Assembly (NCBI GenBank): GCA_016183805.1
Contig: JACPDX010000063.1
Coordinates: forward strand, 1 to 60,745
Direction of reading: 5' to 3'
Length of the DNA: 60,745 nt
Source of the DNA: Bacteroidota bacterium
GTDB lineage: Bacteria; Bacteroidota; Bacteroidia; Flavobacteriales_E; Vicingaceae
A program made the position numbers and the translations under genes. Position 1 is the stretch's first letter, and each line of letters starts with the position of its first letter. The notes beneath the pieces were generated by a model. That model saw nothing but the letters and a program-made list of their open reading frames with translations, searched no databases and had not been told where the DNA came from. This document shows positions 17,882 through 26,165 of this stretch, one piece after another.

Positions 17882-19624
17882 CTATAATTCAGCAATTTTT
17901 ATTTTTAGTAGTGACTTTATTTCTTCTGAATTTGATAATTTTCCTTTGGCAGCTTCATAATCATTAATATCTATTAATGCACCTTCTAATGAATATTTTT
18001 CACCACACATTTCAATCGCATTTTTGTATAGGTTTTTTGCAATCGGATCGCCTTTTATTAAATGAACTAATGCAATATTAAAGTGTACATAAAGCAAAGA
18101 ATTATCAATCTCAAGAGCCTGTTTACTGAACTTCACACAAAAATCATAGTTTCCATTTTCATATTCTTTCCATCCTTCATTTCCAAGTTTTACAGCTTGT
18201 GGGTTTTGAATTTTGTATATTTGATAATATAAAACAACTTTACAAAGATCTGATTTTTGAATAGTGTATTTATTCCAAAGACTACCATTACTTTCTTTGT
18301 AATTATACAAATCTTCTGTTGAAAACGGATATGAATAAGTTTTGGCAAAAGGAAATGGCTGTAAATAGTCATGTTCACCACCAATATCATCTGTTTCTAT
18401 TATTTTACAATTTATAGTTATTTCAGTTCCTTTTTTATAATGGAAGGAAACTGGAATTTTTTTTTCAATCATCCACCATTGTTGTTCATAAACATTTTTA
18501 CTTTGTTTTCCGGTTGTGTATTTTTCTTTTCCATTTACATTTACTGAAAAACTATATTGAAATTCTCCTGGAGGCATAAGAGCTGTTTCGCAATCATCAA
18601 CAACATAAATACCATAAAGATTAATCTCATAATTGGCGATTATTGGCTTTACCATTTCTGGCTTTGGGTGCTGAATTAATATTAAATCAGTAAAATATTT
18701 TTCAAGAATTTCTTTTCTTTTTGTATCATTTGTGAGTTTCCAAATAGGAATAAGACTTTCAGAATCAAAATCACATAAAACAGGTCTATCTTTAATTCCT
18801 TCAGCCCATTTCTGATATTGTACGGGATTATCACTAATATTATTAGCATATTCAGAATTACCACCGACAACACGAAGTTTTGTTTCACACTTTTCAATGA
18901 TTGAATTAATTTCATTAGCAGAAGAATAGCTTCCTTCACCTTTTATTGTTGCAAATCTTCCTTTAACGGCGGATTTAATCTGCTCAGTAGTATAGCTAGT
19001 ATTCTTTACTGTGTTTGTAGAAAAATCAGCTCGACCACCAATATATGCAGAAGCAATAAAGTGAGTTCCATAAGTATCAAATAATTTTTGAGGGGTCATT
19101 GTAGCTAAATCCAATTTAAATTGAGGTTCTAAAATTTCAATTAGAATATCAATATTCCTCATGTCAATTGATATTCTCCATTTTGTATTAGCATCCATAT
19201 AAGTATAGTAAAATTTTTCTTCATTAGTACTAGTATTTTTGCCAAACTGTGCTTCCACAGAAGCAGAAAAAAGTAAAGCATTTGTTTTTAAATTTACACT
19301 TGCTTCCATATTGTCAGCATATTCATTGAGAGATGACCCCTCAATCTGCTTAATTCTGTGATCCGAAATATTTTCAAGTATCAAATATTCAGGAACATTA
19401 TAATCATAACTAATTTTACTACTTTGAGGAAAGACAAATAATGAATATTTTTTCTTGCTATTATTGTTTGCATATTCCCCAAAAATATCATAACCTCTTC
19501 CAATGATATCAATACCTGGTGCAGTATTTTGTGCATTTGCTGATGTGTTTAAAAGAATAATTAGCAAAATGAATATTTTTGTCAACATAATTGACCTGAA
19601 AAATAAATGAGTTTGTGATTTCAT
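17882..19624 (-). CDS. Secreted MACPF (membrane attack complex/perforin) domain protein with C-terminal TPR
   Basis: 580 residues with signal peptide to about residue 32 (NTSANAQ). The MACPF signature is intact at about 185-197: YGTHF, six residues, then GG. Flanking MACPF features include LKTNALLFSASVEAQFG and YYTYMDANTKWRISID upstream and the helix-forming stretch TTEQIKSAVKGRFATIKGEG after it. The region 330-460 is beta-rich, and a TPR-like helical part occupies about 475-575 (GNEGWKEYENGNYDFCVKFSKQALEID). Known relatives in Bacteroidota are the BSAP antimicrobial pore formers. Killing or pore activity here is inference. No immunity gene is recognisable beside it. Alternative start ATG at 19588. 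Confidence 0.8.
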   Translation of the reverse strand: MKSQTHLFFRSIMLTKIFILLIILLNTSANAQNTAPGIDIIGRGYDIFGEYANNNSKKKYSLFVFPQSSKISYDYNVPEYLILENISDHRIKQIEGSSLNEYADNMEASVNLKTNALLFSASVEAQFGKNTSTNEEKFYYTYMDANTKWRISIDMRNIDILIEILEPQFKLDLATMTPQKLFDTYGTHFIASAYIGGRADFSTNTVKNTSYTTEQIKSAVKGRFATIKGEGSYSSANEINSIIEKCETKLRVVGGNSEYANNISDNPVQYQKWAEGIKDRPVLCDFDSESLIPIWKLTNDTKRKEILEKYFTDLILIQHPKPEMVKPIIANYEINLYGIYVVDDCETALMPPGEFQYSFSVNVNGKEKYTTGKQSKNVYEQQWWMIEKKIPVSFHYKKGTEITINCKIIETDDIGGEHDYLQPFPFAKTYSYPFSTEDLYNYKESNGSLWNKYTIQKSDLCKVVLYYQIYKIQNPQAVKLGNEGWKEYENGNYDFCVKFSKQALEIDNSLLYVHFNIALVHLIKGDPIAKNLYKNAIEMCGEKYSLEGALIDINDYEAAKGKLSNSEEIKSLLKIKIAEL

Positions 19625-19772
19625 TTTTGTTTTTTTAGTTATTAATTGATAAATTCCAACTGTCTTAATGTATAGTTAAAGTTCTTAGTTTCATCACTCT
19701 TGCCTCACTTCAGACTAAGAATATTGAGGGGAGTCGGTGGTACTACTAAAGTAATATAAGATTAACATAAAA

Positions 19773-20438
19773 CTACTTTGATAAAAAATAGTTCAATTCG
19801 AACATGATTTTTATTTCATCCTTGTTTACATCTTTGGCTTTTACGTTATCCCTTAACGGAAAATCAAGTGTATTTACACTAAACGAGCCAACCAAAATAT
19901 GGCTATTCTCCGATTTTGTAATGTTTAAAGAAATGTTAACAGGCTTAGTTGTTTGTTGAATGGTTAATGCTCCTGTTGCACTGTACTCGCTGCTGTCTTT
20001 TTTAATTTCAGTAATTTCCAGTGTTGAATTGGGGTAATTTTTTACATCAAATAAACCATCGCCTTTGTTTTGACTAAATTTAAAAGATGCCATGTCAAAA
20101 ATAGCAGTGGCTTTGGTAATGTTGTCATTGGTGGTAATCAATTCACCATCTTTAAGTTCCACAGTACCGTTGGTGGTCAGCTTTACTTCTCCGAGTTCAA
20201 CATCAACCATCTGCCCAAATAATTTTACTTTTTGTTTGGTAGCTTTTTGGTCAAGCGAACGCTCCCAATCAGCTTTACTTTTATCGGTAACCAATCGGTA
20301 ATTATTGTTAATAATTACTTCCTCAGTAATTTCATTGTTGTCAGTTTCTGTTGTTTTTTCGTCAGTACCGTTACAGGCTATTACGGTTAGTGTAACTGTA
20401 AAGATAAGCCCAGTAAAAAATAGTGTGTTCTTTTTCAT
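19773..20438 (-). CDS. YceI-family lipoprotein
   Basis: 221 residues. A lipoprotein signal (MKKNTLFFTGLIFTVTLTVIAC) is followed by an acidic linker and a YceI barrel: DKSKADWERSLDQKATKQKV, GTVELKDGELI, FDMASFKF, YPNSTLEITEI and SATGALTIQQTTKPVNISLNI. YceI proteins are lipocalin-like barrels binding isoprenoid chains in the periplasm. The conserved regions are all present. A -7 box (TATATTTG, minus strand, 20468-20475) lies 30 bases upstream. A second YceI domain occurs in this window, fused to the pyrophosphatase near 48.2-48.7 kb. Confidence 0.88.
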   Translation of the reverse strand: MKKNTLFFTGLIFTVTLTVIACNGTDEKTTETDNNEITEEVIINNNYRLVTDKSKADWERSLDQKATKQKVKLFGQMVDVELGEVKLTTNGTVELKDGELITTNDNITKATAIFDMASFKFSQNKGDGLFDVKNYPNSTLEITEIKKDSSEYSATGALTIQQTTKPVNISLNITKSENSHILVGSFSVNTLDFPLRDNVKAKDVNKDEIKIMFELNYFLSK

Positions 20439-20506
20439 AGTTTGATTTTTTTGTCAAAGATGGAAAACAAATATAACTTTTTTCGATAAGAACACCAGCT
20501 TTTTAT

Positions 20507-20514
20507 TAAGTTTG
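20507..20514 (+). promoter_or_regulatory. -7 promoter box TAAGTTTG of the alpha/beta hydrolase gene
   Basis: Perfect TAnnTTTG match ending 4 bases before the ATG, the same spacing seen at the regulator gene at 16.86 kb. It predicts a leaderless transcript for the hydrolase. Confidence 0.55.
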
Positions 20515-20518
20515 AAGC

Positions 20519-21364
20519 ATGTACATTTCTAAAAACAACATTATTCAGGGAAAACATCAAAAACCTATTTTATTAGATGTTGGGTATAAAACAACTAATC
20601 AACGAAAACCGGTGGTACTTTTTGCACATGGGTTTAAAGGGTTTAAAGATTGGGGGCATTTTAATAAAGTAATGCAACATTTTATGGATAACGATTTTGT
20701 GTTTGTAAAATTCAATTTTTCGCACAATGGCGGAACTGTTGAACAACCCATTGATTTTCCTGATTTGGAAGCCTTTGGAAATAATAATTATACCAAAGAG
20801 CTAGATGATTTAGAAACGGTATTGGATTGGATAACACAAAATAATCTTGTGCCAAAAGAAGAAATAAACCATCAGGAAATTTATTTAATCGGGCACAGTA
20901 GGGGTGGAGGAATAAGTGTGGTAAAAGCGGCAGAAGATACAAGAATAAAAAAATTGGTAACCTGGGCGGCAGTAGCTGATTTAATAAACCGTATTCCACC
21001 ACAACAGTTTGAAGTATGGAAACAAAACGGGGTAATTTATGTGGAAAATGCCCGAACCAATCAGCAAATGCCCATGTATTACCAGTTTGCCGAAAATACA
21101 TTGAAAAATATGGAACGGTTATCTATTGAACGGTCTGCAAAAACATTGGATATTCCTCATTTAATTGTACATGGAACCAACGATGAAGCTGTTGGTGTTT
21201 TAGAGGCTGAAAATTTAGCCAAATGGAATAAAAATGCTGAACTGTTTATAATCGAAAATGGCAATCACACGTTTGGAGCTTCACACCCTTTTGAACAAGA
21301 AAAATTTCCTGAGCATTTTCAAATGGTTATTGATAAAACCATTCAATTTCTTCGACATTCTTGA
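20519..21364 (+). CDS. Alpha/beta hydrolase (dienelactone hydrolase-like)
   Basis: 281 residues, no signal peptide, so cytoplasmic. The catalytic triad is visible: nucleophile Ser in GHSRGG (about 125), Asp in HGTNDEAV (about 222), and His in NGNHTFG (about 245). The oxyanion region is FAHGFKGFKDW. Substrate is not predictable; the family includes esterases, peptidases and dienelactone hydrolases. Divergent from the YceI gene, sharing an 80-bp promoter region with -7 boxes in both directions. Confidence 0.88.
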   Translation: MYISKNNIIQGKHQKPILLDVGYKTTNQRKPVVLFAHGFKGFKDWGHFNKVMQHFMDNDFVFVKFNFSHNGGTVEQPIDFPDLEAFGNNNYTKELDDLETVLDWITQNNLVPKEEINHQEIYLIGHSRGGGISVVKAAEDTRIKKLVTWAAVADLINRIPPQQFEVWKQNGVIYVENARTNQQMPMYYQFAENTLKNMERLSIERSAKTLDIPHLIVHGTNDEAVGVLEAENLAKWNKNAELFIIENGNHTFGASHPFEQEKFPEHFQMVIDKTIQFLRHS

Positions 21365-21381
21365 CTTGTTGAGGGTTGTGA

Positions 21382-21885
21382 TTAGTATTTTTTTGCCAAT
21401 TTAATCATTACTTTTTCTTGGCGTTTAACCATGTCGCTGGTATATTTTTCGACATATAAAAATTCTTTTTCTTCAGGCGAATATTCTATCATGGTGATTG
21501 GAAAATCAACATCGTCATAATCTACACCTTTTACTTCTTTTAACATCATAATCTCAAAATTAAAAGGGATGTAATTTTTACTGTGATCTATGAGTTGATT
21601 TTTGGTGTCAAATAATATTTTTTTTGAAAGAAATCCCTCTTTTACGAATTCTAACACGATGTAGGAATTCATTTCTATTTCAAATTGAAACTTTCCTTTT
21701 TCGTCAGATTGAAAAGTGGCTATTTTGTCGTTATACTTGTATATGTTTACAGTAACCTCTTTCAGTATGCTTGTGTTTATTGCCATTCCGTCTGTTGTAA
21801 TTCCTTTTACTTTTAACATGGTATGCGTTTGAGCATTTAGGTAGGAAAAGGATAGGATAATGCAGGTGAGTAGTAAATTTCTCAT
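21382..21885 (-). CDS. Hypothetical secreted protein with carboxypeptidase-regulatory-like beta-sandwich
   Basis: 167 residues with signal peptide (to about 18, YLNAQ). The middle (VTNIYKYNDKIATF-like strand, SDEKGKFQFEIEM, YIVLEFVKEGFLSKK) matches the peptidase-associated carboxypeptidase-regulatory fold common in Bacteroidota envelope proteins. The C-terminus (EKEFLYVEKYTSDMVKRQE) is charged and probably helical. Similar N-terminal modules occur in the coiled-coil protein at 23.6 kb. Function unknown. Confidence 0.65.
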   Translation of the reverse strand: MRNLLLTCIILSFSYLNAQTHTMLKVKGITTDGMAINTSILKEVTVNIYKYNDKIATFQSDEKGKFQFEIEMNSYIVLEFVKEGFLSKKILFDTKNQLIDHSKNYIPFNFEIMMLKEVKGVDYDDVDFPITMIEYSPEEKEFLYVEKYTSDMVKRQEKVMIKLAKKY

Positions 21886-22039
21886 GGTTTATTGTTTTCA
21901 TACTAAATTAAAGCATAAACAAATTCAAGTCAAGAGTAATAGTACTCTTTTTTATATAGGTAGTTTATTAGACTTAATTAAGTACAAAAACGGAGAAGAG
22001 GAAAAGATTGATAAAACTGTTCGGTTTATGGAAGATTAA
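21884..22039 (+). other. Possible 51-codon ORF or gene remnant
   Basis: An ATG frame encodes 51 residues ending TVRFMED. Its second half (STLFYIGSLLDLIKYKNGEE) has a coding-like appearance, while the first part overlaps the divergent gene's start. I do not recognise it. It may be the 3' remnant of a lost gene. Together with the dispersed repeat it accounts for most of the 287-bp gap. Confidence 0.2.
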
Positions 22040-22091
22040 ACTACAAAACACTAAACTTTTACCAGCAAAGTGGGTGTTTTTAGGTTGCTAA

Positions 22092-22162
22092 CTTTTCTAA
22101 AGTTTTTGTTGTAATTTTTCAAATTAACCACCATTGGGAAGCTGGCTGGAGTATAGGGAGTG
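22092..22162. repeat. Dispersed repeat, copy 2 (CTTTTCTAAAGTTTTTGT...AACCACCA)
   Basis: Matches 17747-17800 over about 50 bases, including TTCTAAAGTTTTTGT and AAATTAACCACCA, then diverges. It lies just downstream of the T9SS cargo gene on the minus strand, so both copies sit at gene 3' ends. Confidence 0.6.
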
Positions 22163-22172
22163 AAAAACACAA

Positions 22173-23522
22173 TTAGTTCTTTAGTATTTGTTTTGTTAAA
22201 CTACTGTTTTTTGAAATTATTTTTAAAAAATAAACTCCGTTAGCTTCATTTTCAAGGTTTAGATGAAAAATTCTAGATGAAGAAGAAATTTCTACATGTT
22301 TTTGTAAAACTTTCCTCCCTAAAATAGTATAGATTTCTAATGTTAAATTATTTTGTTTTGTATCAAGAAACTCAATAGTCAATTCATCTTTTGTTGGGTT
22401 TGGATAAATTGTAAAATCAGAATTAGCAATCATTTCTGAGGTTCCAACTGGTAATCCAACATACGGACCACCACTAATTATTAATTCACACCCTGTACTA
22501 TCAGACACACTAAAACTATATACATCACCATCTAATAAACCACCTATTGTAATCATGCCACCATGATTTGTAGTGTTATTTATAAAATAAGCAGTTGTAG
22601 GTATTAAATTGTAAGCATAAAAAAGTGAGCCATTTAACTGAGGTAAGCCTCCATAAATTTCAACGGTAAAGGTACTATCCATATTGTTTTCTTGTGCATT
22701 ACTATCAATAACCTCAGGTAAATATTGAACAGCAATAGGATTTCCCATAGAATAACAATTTGAACTAACATTTGTATAGCTATAAATAAGTTCTACCGTG
22801 TCGTAAAAGGTAATTGGCACGTAATAGATAGTACTATTGGTAAAAGGTGCTCCTACTATTCCAATGTTGTTAATTGCATTGTAATTATTTCCAAAGCTTA
22901 CTACCCCCAATTGACAGGGGTCTGAATTAATATCACCTGGAGGAAATACTGTTGGAGGGCATGAATAAAGTAAGTAACCTATACCGGGTCTGTATTCTGC
23001 AGATGGGTAAGAATTTGAAATTGGAGGAGATAAAGCTTCATAAGGAGGAATCATGTCTCCATTTGAGGTAATTTCTATTACATCGCCATAACATAAAGTA
23101 TAATTTGTAGTACTTTGGCCTAAAATATTGGTGTTAAATGTTCCAACATCTGCATTACATACACATGATGCTGGATAGTTTAATGTAAGTGTTCTAATAC
23201 AATTTGTATCAGCACTAAAAACAGCTGTTATAGTGCAGTTTTGAATTCCAGTAGAATTTGCTTGAAAAGAAAAGTTTGAAGGAGATGTAAAGGGAGGGTA
23301 CAAAGTATCGGCATCACCTTGACAATCTGTAATAGTTAAATAACCTGTTGTGGGTTGATTTACAAAGTTAACTGTACCTGATAACTGAAATAAATTAGTT
23401 GACGGATTGCAAGGACTAATATTTACAGTTATACCACTAATGGTGCACTGTGCATAACTAAAACTAGTAGTTTGTATAGTCAGTATAAAAAGTATTATCA
23501 CATTTAGGTGTCCGTTTTTCAT
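22173..23522 (-). CDS. Secreted protein with T9SS type A sorting domain
   Basis: 449 residues from ATG 23522 (MKNGHLNVIILFILTIQTTS). A TTG further upstream is not needed. A signal peptide ends at YAQ. The body has many Cys and Asp-Ser-Thr strands without a catalytic motif, with SprB-like phrases (SDSTGCELIISGG). The last 75 residues form a type A C-terminal domain: YPNPTKDELTIEF, LEIYTILGRKVL, NGVYFLKI, KQILKN. It is exported by the type IX system and probably anchored or released at the surface. Function unknown. Confidence 0.82.
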   Translation of the reverse strand: MKNGHLNVIILFILTIQTTSFSYAQCTISGITVNISPCNPSTNLFQLSGTVNFVNQPTTGYLTITDCQGDADTLYPPFTSPSNFSFQANSTGIQNCTITAVFSADTNCIRTLTLNYPASCVCNADVGTFNTNILGQSTTNYTLCYGDVIEITSNGDMIPPYEALSPPISNSYPSAEYRPGIGYLLYSCPPTVFPPGDINSDPCQLGVVSFGNNYNAINNIGIVGAPFTNSTIYYVPITFYDTVELIYSYTNVSSNCYSMGNPIAVQYLPEVIDSNAQENNMDSTFTVEIYGGLPQLNGSLFYAYNLIPTTAYFINNTTNHGGMITIGGLLDGDVYSFSVSDSTGCELIISGGPYVGLPVGTSEMIANSDFTIYPNPTKDELTIEFLDTKQNNLTLEIYTILGRKVLQKHVEISSSSRIFHLNLENEANGVYFLKIISKNSSLTKQILKN

Positions 23523-23576
23523 TTTTTTTGAGTTTAAGTTGCTCTCGTATATGATATTCAAATGTAAACAAAAAAC

Positions 23577-25103
23577 TTACAACACAATGTGTTTCATAGG
23601 TCTAGCTCCTTTGTCATTTCCAGTTTTGTTTGGTTTTGCATAAAGGTTTCTACCTTTGTTGGTGCTTTTTATTTTAATGGTTGAGGAGCCTTTTATTGGT
23701 GTTTTTTTCTCTTCTATTACTTGTACTGCCAGTTGTTCTTTCACTTCTTCTTTTTCTTCGAGTAAAACCACTTTGTTCTCGGCACGTTCTTCTTCTGCTT
23801 TTTTAGCAAGGTTAGCAGCTTGCTCTTTAGCTATACGTTCTTGTTCTTCTTTTTTAGCTGCAGCTTCTTTTTGTTTTTTAGCGTTGTCTTCTAAAGCAGC
23901 TCTTTTTTCGGCTTCTTTTTGGGCTAGTATTTTTTCTTTTTCCTCTTTTTTTGCATTATCTGTGGCTACTACCACTTCTTTTTTTGCCACCACTTCTTCT
24001 TTTTTGTTGGTTGCTGCTTCTTTCTCTAGTTTAGCTTTTTCGGAAAGTGCAGCTTGTTTTTCAGCCTCTTTTTGGGCAATCAGTTTTTCTTCTTCTTTCT
24101 TTTTTATGGCTGATTCTTTTTCTTGTTGGGCTTTTAAGGCGGTTTCTTGTGCTGTTTTAGCTTCGGCTTCTTTTTGTTCTTTAGCCAATCGTTCTTGCTC
24201 TGCTTTTTTAGCGGCAGCTTCGGCTTTGGCAAGTTCAGCTTTTTCTGCTTCGGCTTTTGCAAGGGCTGTTGCTTTGGCTTTTTCTTTGGCTAAACGCTCT
24301 TGTTCTTCTTTTTTGGCAGCACTTTCTTTTTCGGCTTTTGCTTTAGCTTCAGCTTCGGCTCTAGCTTTTTCTTCAGCTCGTTGTTTTTCGGCTTCTGCTT
24401 TTTTGGTTAGTTCGGTTTCAATTAATTTTAGTCGGTCTTTAGGTGCTGGTTTGTCTGGAAATACTGACAATGCTTTTTGATAACCTGTTTTTGCATTTTC
24501 CCAATCTTGTTTTGCAAAAGCATTATCAGCGGCAGCCATTGCTGTAGTATAGTCTTTTTCTTTTTTTTCTACTTGTTTTGAACAGTCGTCGAGCATTTTG
24601 TTTAATGCAGCCAATTTATCCATCGAATAATCCATGTCCCAATCGATGATGTTCCTATCCGCAACATAAACGGCTTTCCCGACGGGTTTATTTAATATCT
24701 CCGTTTTTATGCATTCGTTGGGTTTAAAAAGTGTTATTTCAGCACCCATATTCGGAACTTTGTGTCGTTTGTTTTCGGGAACACCATACGTGTTAAAGAT
24801 TATGGTTTTACCAATAAGCCCACTTTTTGAAAACGATATAATATATTCTTTATCATATTCTAAAACCATCTTATATTCTCCATTACCATCAGTAAATCCG
24901 GTAGCGACTACATTTCCATTAGCAGTAGCCTGAATGCTAACATTGGCAAGATGTTCGCCTGAATAATAATCGGAAACTAAGCCATCCAAAGAAACATTAT
25001 CTTCATCAAGCACATCACTTTGTTTTGTACCGGAAAGTTGTGCAAAAGCGACGACTGTTGTAAAACAAGTCAATAAAAGTATGATGAGTGATTTTCTCTG
25101 CAT
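23577..25103 (-). CDS. Carboxypeptidase-regulatory domain plus long Ala/Lys/Glu coiled-coil envelope protein
   Basis: 508 residues. After a signal peptide (to about 21) comes a carboxypeptidase-regulatory-like domain (LDGLVSDYYSGEHLANVSIQ, FTDGNGEYKM, about 38-115). A short TPR-like stretch (AFAKQDWENAKTGYQKALSVFP, about 195-218) is followed by a 230-residue charged coiled coil with repeated AEKE, KKEEQERLAKE and QKEAEKQAAL units. The C-terminus is basic (STNKGRNLYAKPNK). It resembles TolA-like spanning rods in composition only. It may form a periplasmic rod. The repeat composition creates a 274-codon open frame on the opposite strand that I do not accept. Confidence 0.75.
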   Translation of the reverse strand: MQRKSLIILLLTCFTTVVAFAQLSGTKQSDVLDEDNVSLDGLVSDYYSGEHLANVSIQATANGNVVATGFTDGNGEYKMVLEYDKEYIISFSKSGLIGKTIIFNTYGVPENKRHKVPNMGAEITLFKPNECIKTEILNKPVGKAVYVADRNIIDWDMDYSMDKLAALNKMLDDCSKQVEKKEKDYTTAMAAADNAFAKQDWENAKTGYQKALSVFPDKPAPKDRLKLIETELTKKAEAEKQRAEEKARAEAEAKAKAEKESAAKKEEQERLAKEKAKATALAKAEAEKAELAKAEAAAKKAEQERLAKEQKEAEAKTAQETALKAQQEKESAIKKKEEEKLIAQKEAEKQAALSEKAKLEKEAATNKKEEVVAKKEVVVATDNAKKEEKEKILAQKEAEKRAALEDNAKKQKEAAAKKEEQERIAKEQAANLAKKAEEERAENKVVLLEEKEEVKEQLAVQVIEEKKTPIKGSSTIKIKSTNKGRNLYAKPNKTGNDKGARPMKHIVL

Positions 25104-25191
25104 AGAAGAGTAAATATACCAAAAAAATTAAAATTGAATTTTACTCACTTTGCTTTTATTGTTTGGGGTGTTTGTGCTTGCTTCGCAGGTG

Positions 25192-26061
25192 TTATTCTTT
25201 TTGATTCATAGGGTCAATACCCATTGGATTGTACACTTTTGGGCAAGATGTGGAGCCTTTTTTTAGGAACATGAACCGAATTTTAATAAAAACAGGACGG
25301 TGTCGGGTATTAAAATAATCATGTGTGGAAACAATATGGTTAAAAGGATACAATGCTAGAATAGGAGTCTCAATCATTGGCATTATGATCAGTCGTTTTT
25401 TTGTTTTAAAACCAACACCAAAAAAGTAATGCATTTCACCAATTAATGAAGTAGGAAACTCATGGGCTTTATTTGGCATTACTCCACCACCATTGCGAGA
25501 AGTTATTAATAAATAATCGAGATTTAAACCTAAACCATTGACAAAAAATACTTTTTCGGACTGGTCAAAGTGGTGTCCGATATTAAAATTACCAGAAAGG
25601 GCATGGTCGCTAAATGTTCCGCGAGTTGTGGTATAGGCAACTTCTACATCGTTTATTTTACTGGTTTGACTAAAGTTTTCGCCTCCTCTAAACCATTTGT
25701 AAGAAATTCCATAATCTAAATAATTGATGATTCGTTTTCCATTCATTTTAAATTTACCCACTTCTAAAAAAAGCCCAAATTGAGTAGTAAAACTTTTTGA
25801 AAAGGTATTTTTTGGTTGTGCTGCATAATTTTCAGAATAGGTGGTATTGGTTAAGCTATCGGTGTATTCTGTATAATCAGTAATTCTACTATAAGGAAGC
25901 ATATACGTCGTTCCTATACCAAAAAACCAGCCTTTATCTAATTTTTCATCACCGGTTCGGTACAAGCCACCAGTTTTTCCAGGCTTGTAGGTTTGAGCGT
26001 CTAAAATGGTAGAGCCAATTATGGTTAGTGTAAGGATGGTAATTTTTGTAAAATGATTCAT
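25192..26061 (-). CDS. Hypothetical outer membrane or periplasmic beta protein
   Basis: 289 residues with signal peptide (to about 22, STILDAQ). The rest is rich in aromatic alternating strands (GWFFGIGTTYMLPYS, FGLFLEVGKFKM, YLDYGISYKWFRGG, IGHHFDQSEKVFFVNGLGLN), as in small outer membrane barrels. The end (FMFLKKGSTSCPKVYNPMGI) lacks the usual terminal Phe, so barrel assignment is tentative. No specific family recognised. Confidence 0.6.
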   Translation of the reverse strand: MNHFTKITILTLTIIGSTILDAQTYKPGKTGGLYRTGDEKLDKGWFFGIGTTYMLPYSRITDYTEYTDSLTNTTYSENYAAQPKNTFSKSFTTQFGLFLEVGKFKMNGKRIINYLDYGISYKWFRGGENFSQTSKINDVEVAYTTTRGTFSDHALSGNFNIGHHFDQSEKVFFVNGLGLNLDYLLITSRNGGGVMPNKAHEFPTSLIGEMHYFFGVGFKTKKRLIIMPMIETPILALYPFNHIVSTHDYFNTRHRPVFIKIRFMFLKKGSTSCPKVYNPMGIDPMNQKE

Positions 26062-26122
26062 GTAATTTTAAATGGTAAGTTGTAAAATTAATGTTTTTTT
26101 TAACCGCAAAGAACATGATTAA

Positions 26123-26155
26123 AGAAGCAAAGCTTTTTTAAAAAGCTTTGCTTCT
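26123..26155 (-). terminator. Palindromic terminator downstream of the MATE gene
   Basis: A perfect palindrome with 16-base arms (AGAAGCAAAGCTTTTT and complement) around a single base, situated 11 bp past the MATE stop codon on the minus strand. On the minus strand the stem ends in an AGAAGCAAAGC arm with T residues inside, so termination may rely on the inner T-run. Confidence 0.65.
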
Positions 26156-26165
26156 AAATGGGTTC

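Noticed and set aside
20712-21101. 129-codon antisense frame opposite the hydrolase
   Set aside because: Leucine/phenylalanine-rich shadow overlapping the catalytic region of a clear alpha/beta hydrolase.
23656-24480. 274-codon open frame on the plus strand, Ser/Phe/Ala-rich
   Set aside because: It is the exact antisense of the Ala/Lys/Glu coiled-coil region on the minus strand; GCN/AAR/GAR codons read backwards rarely give stops. No start context, no domain.
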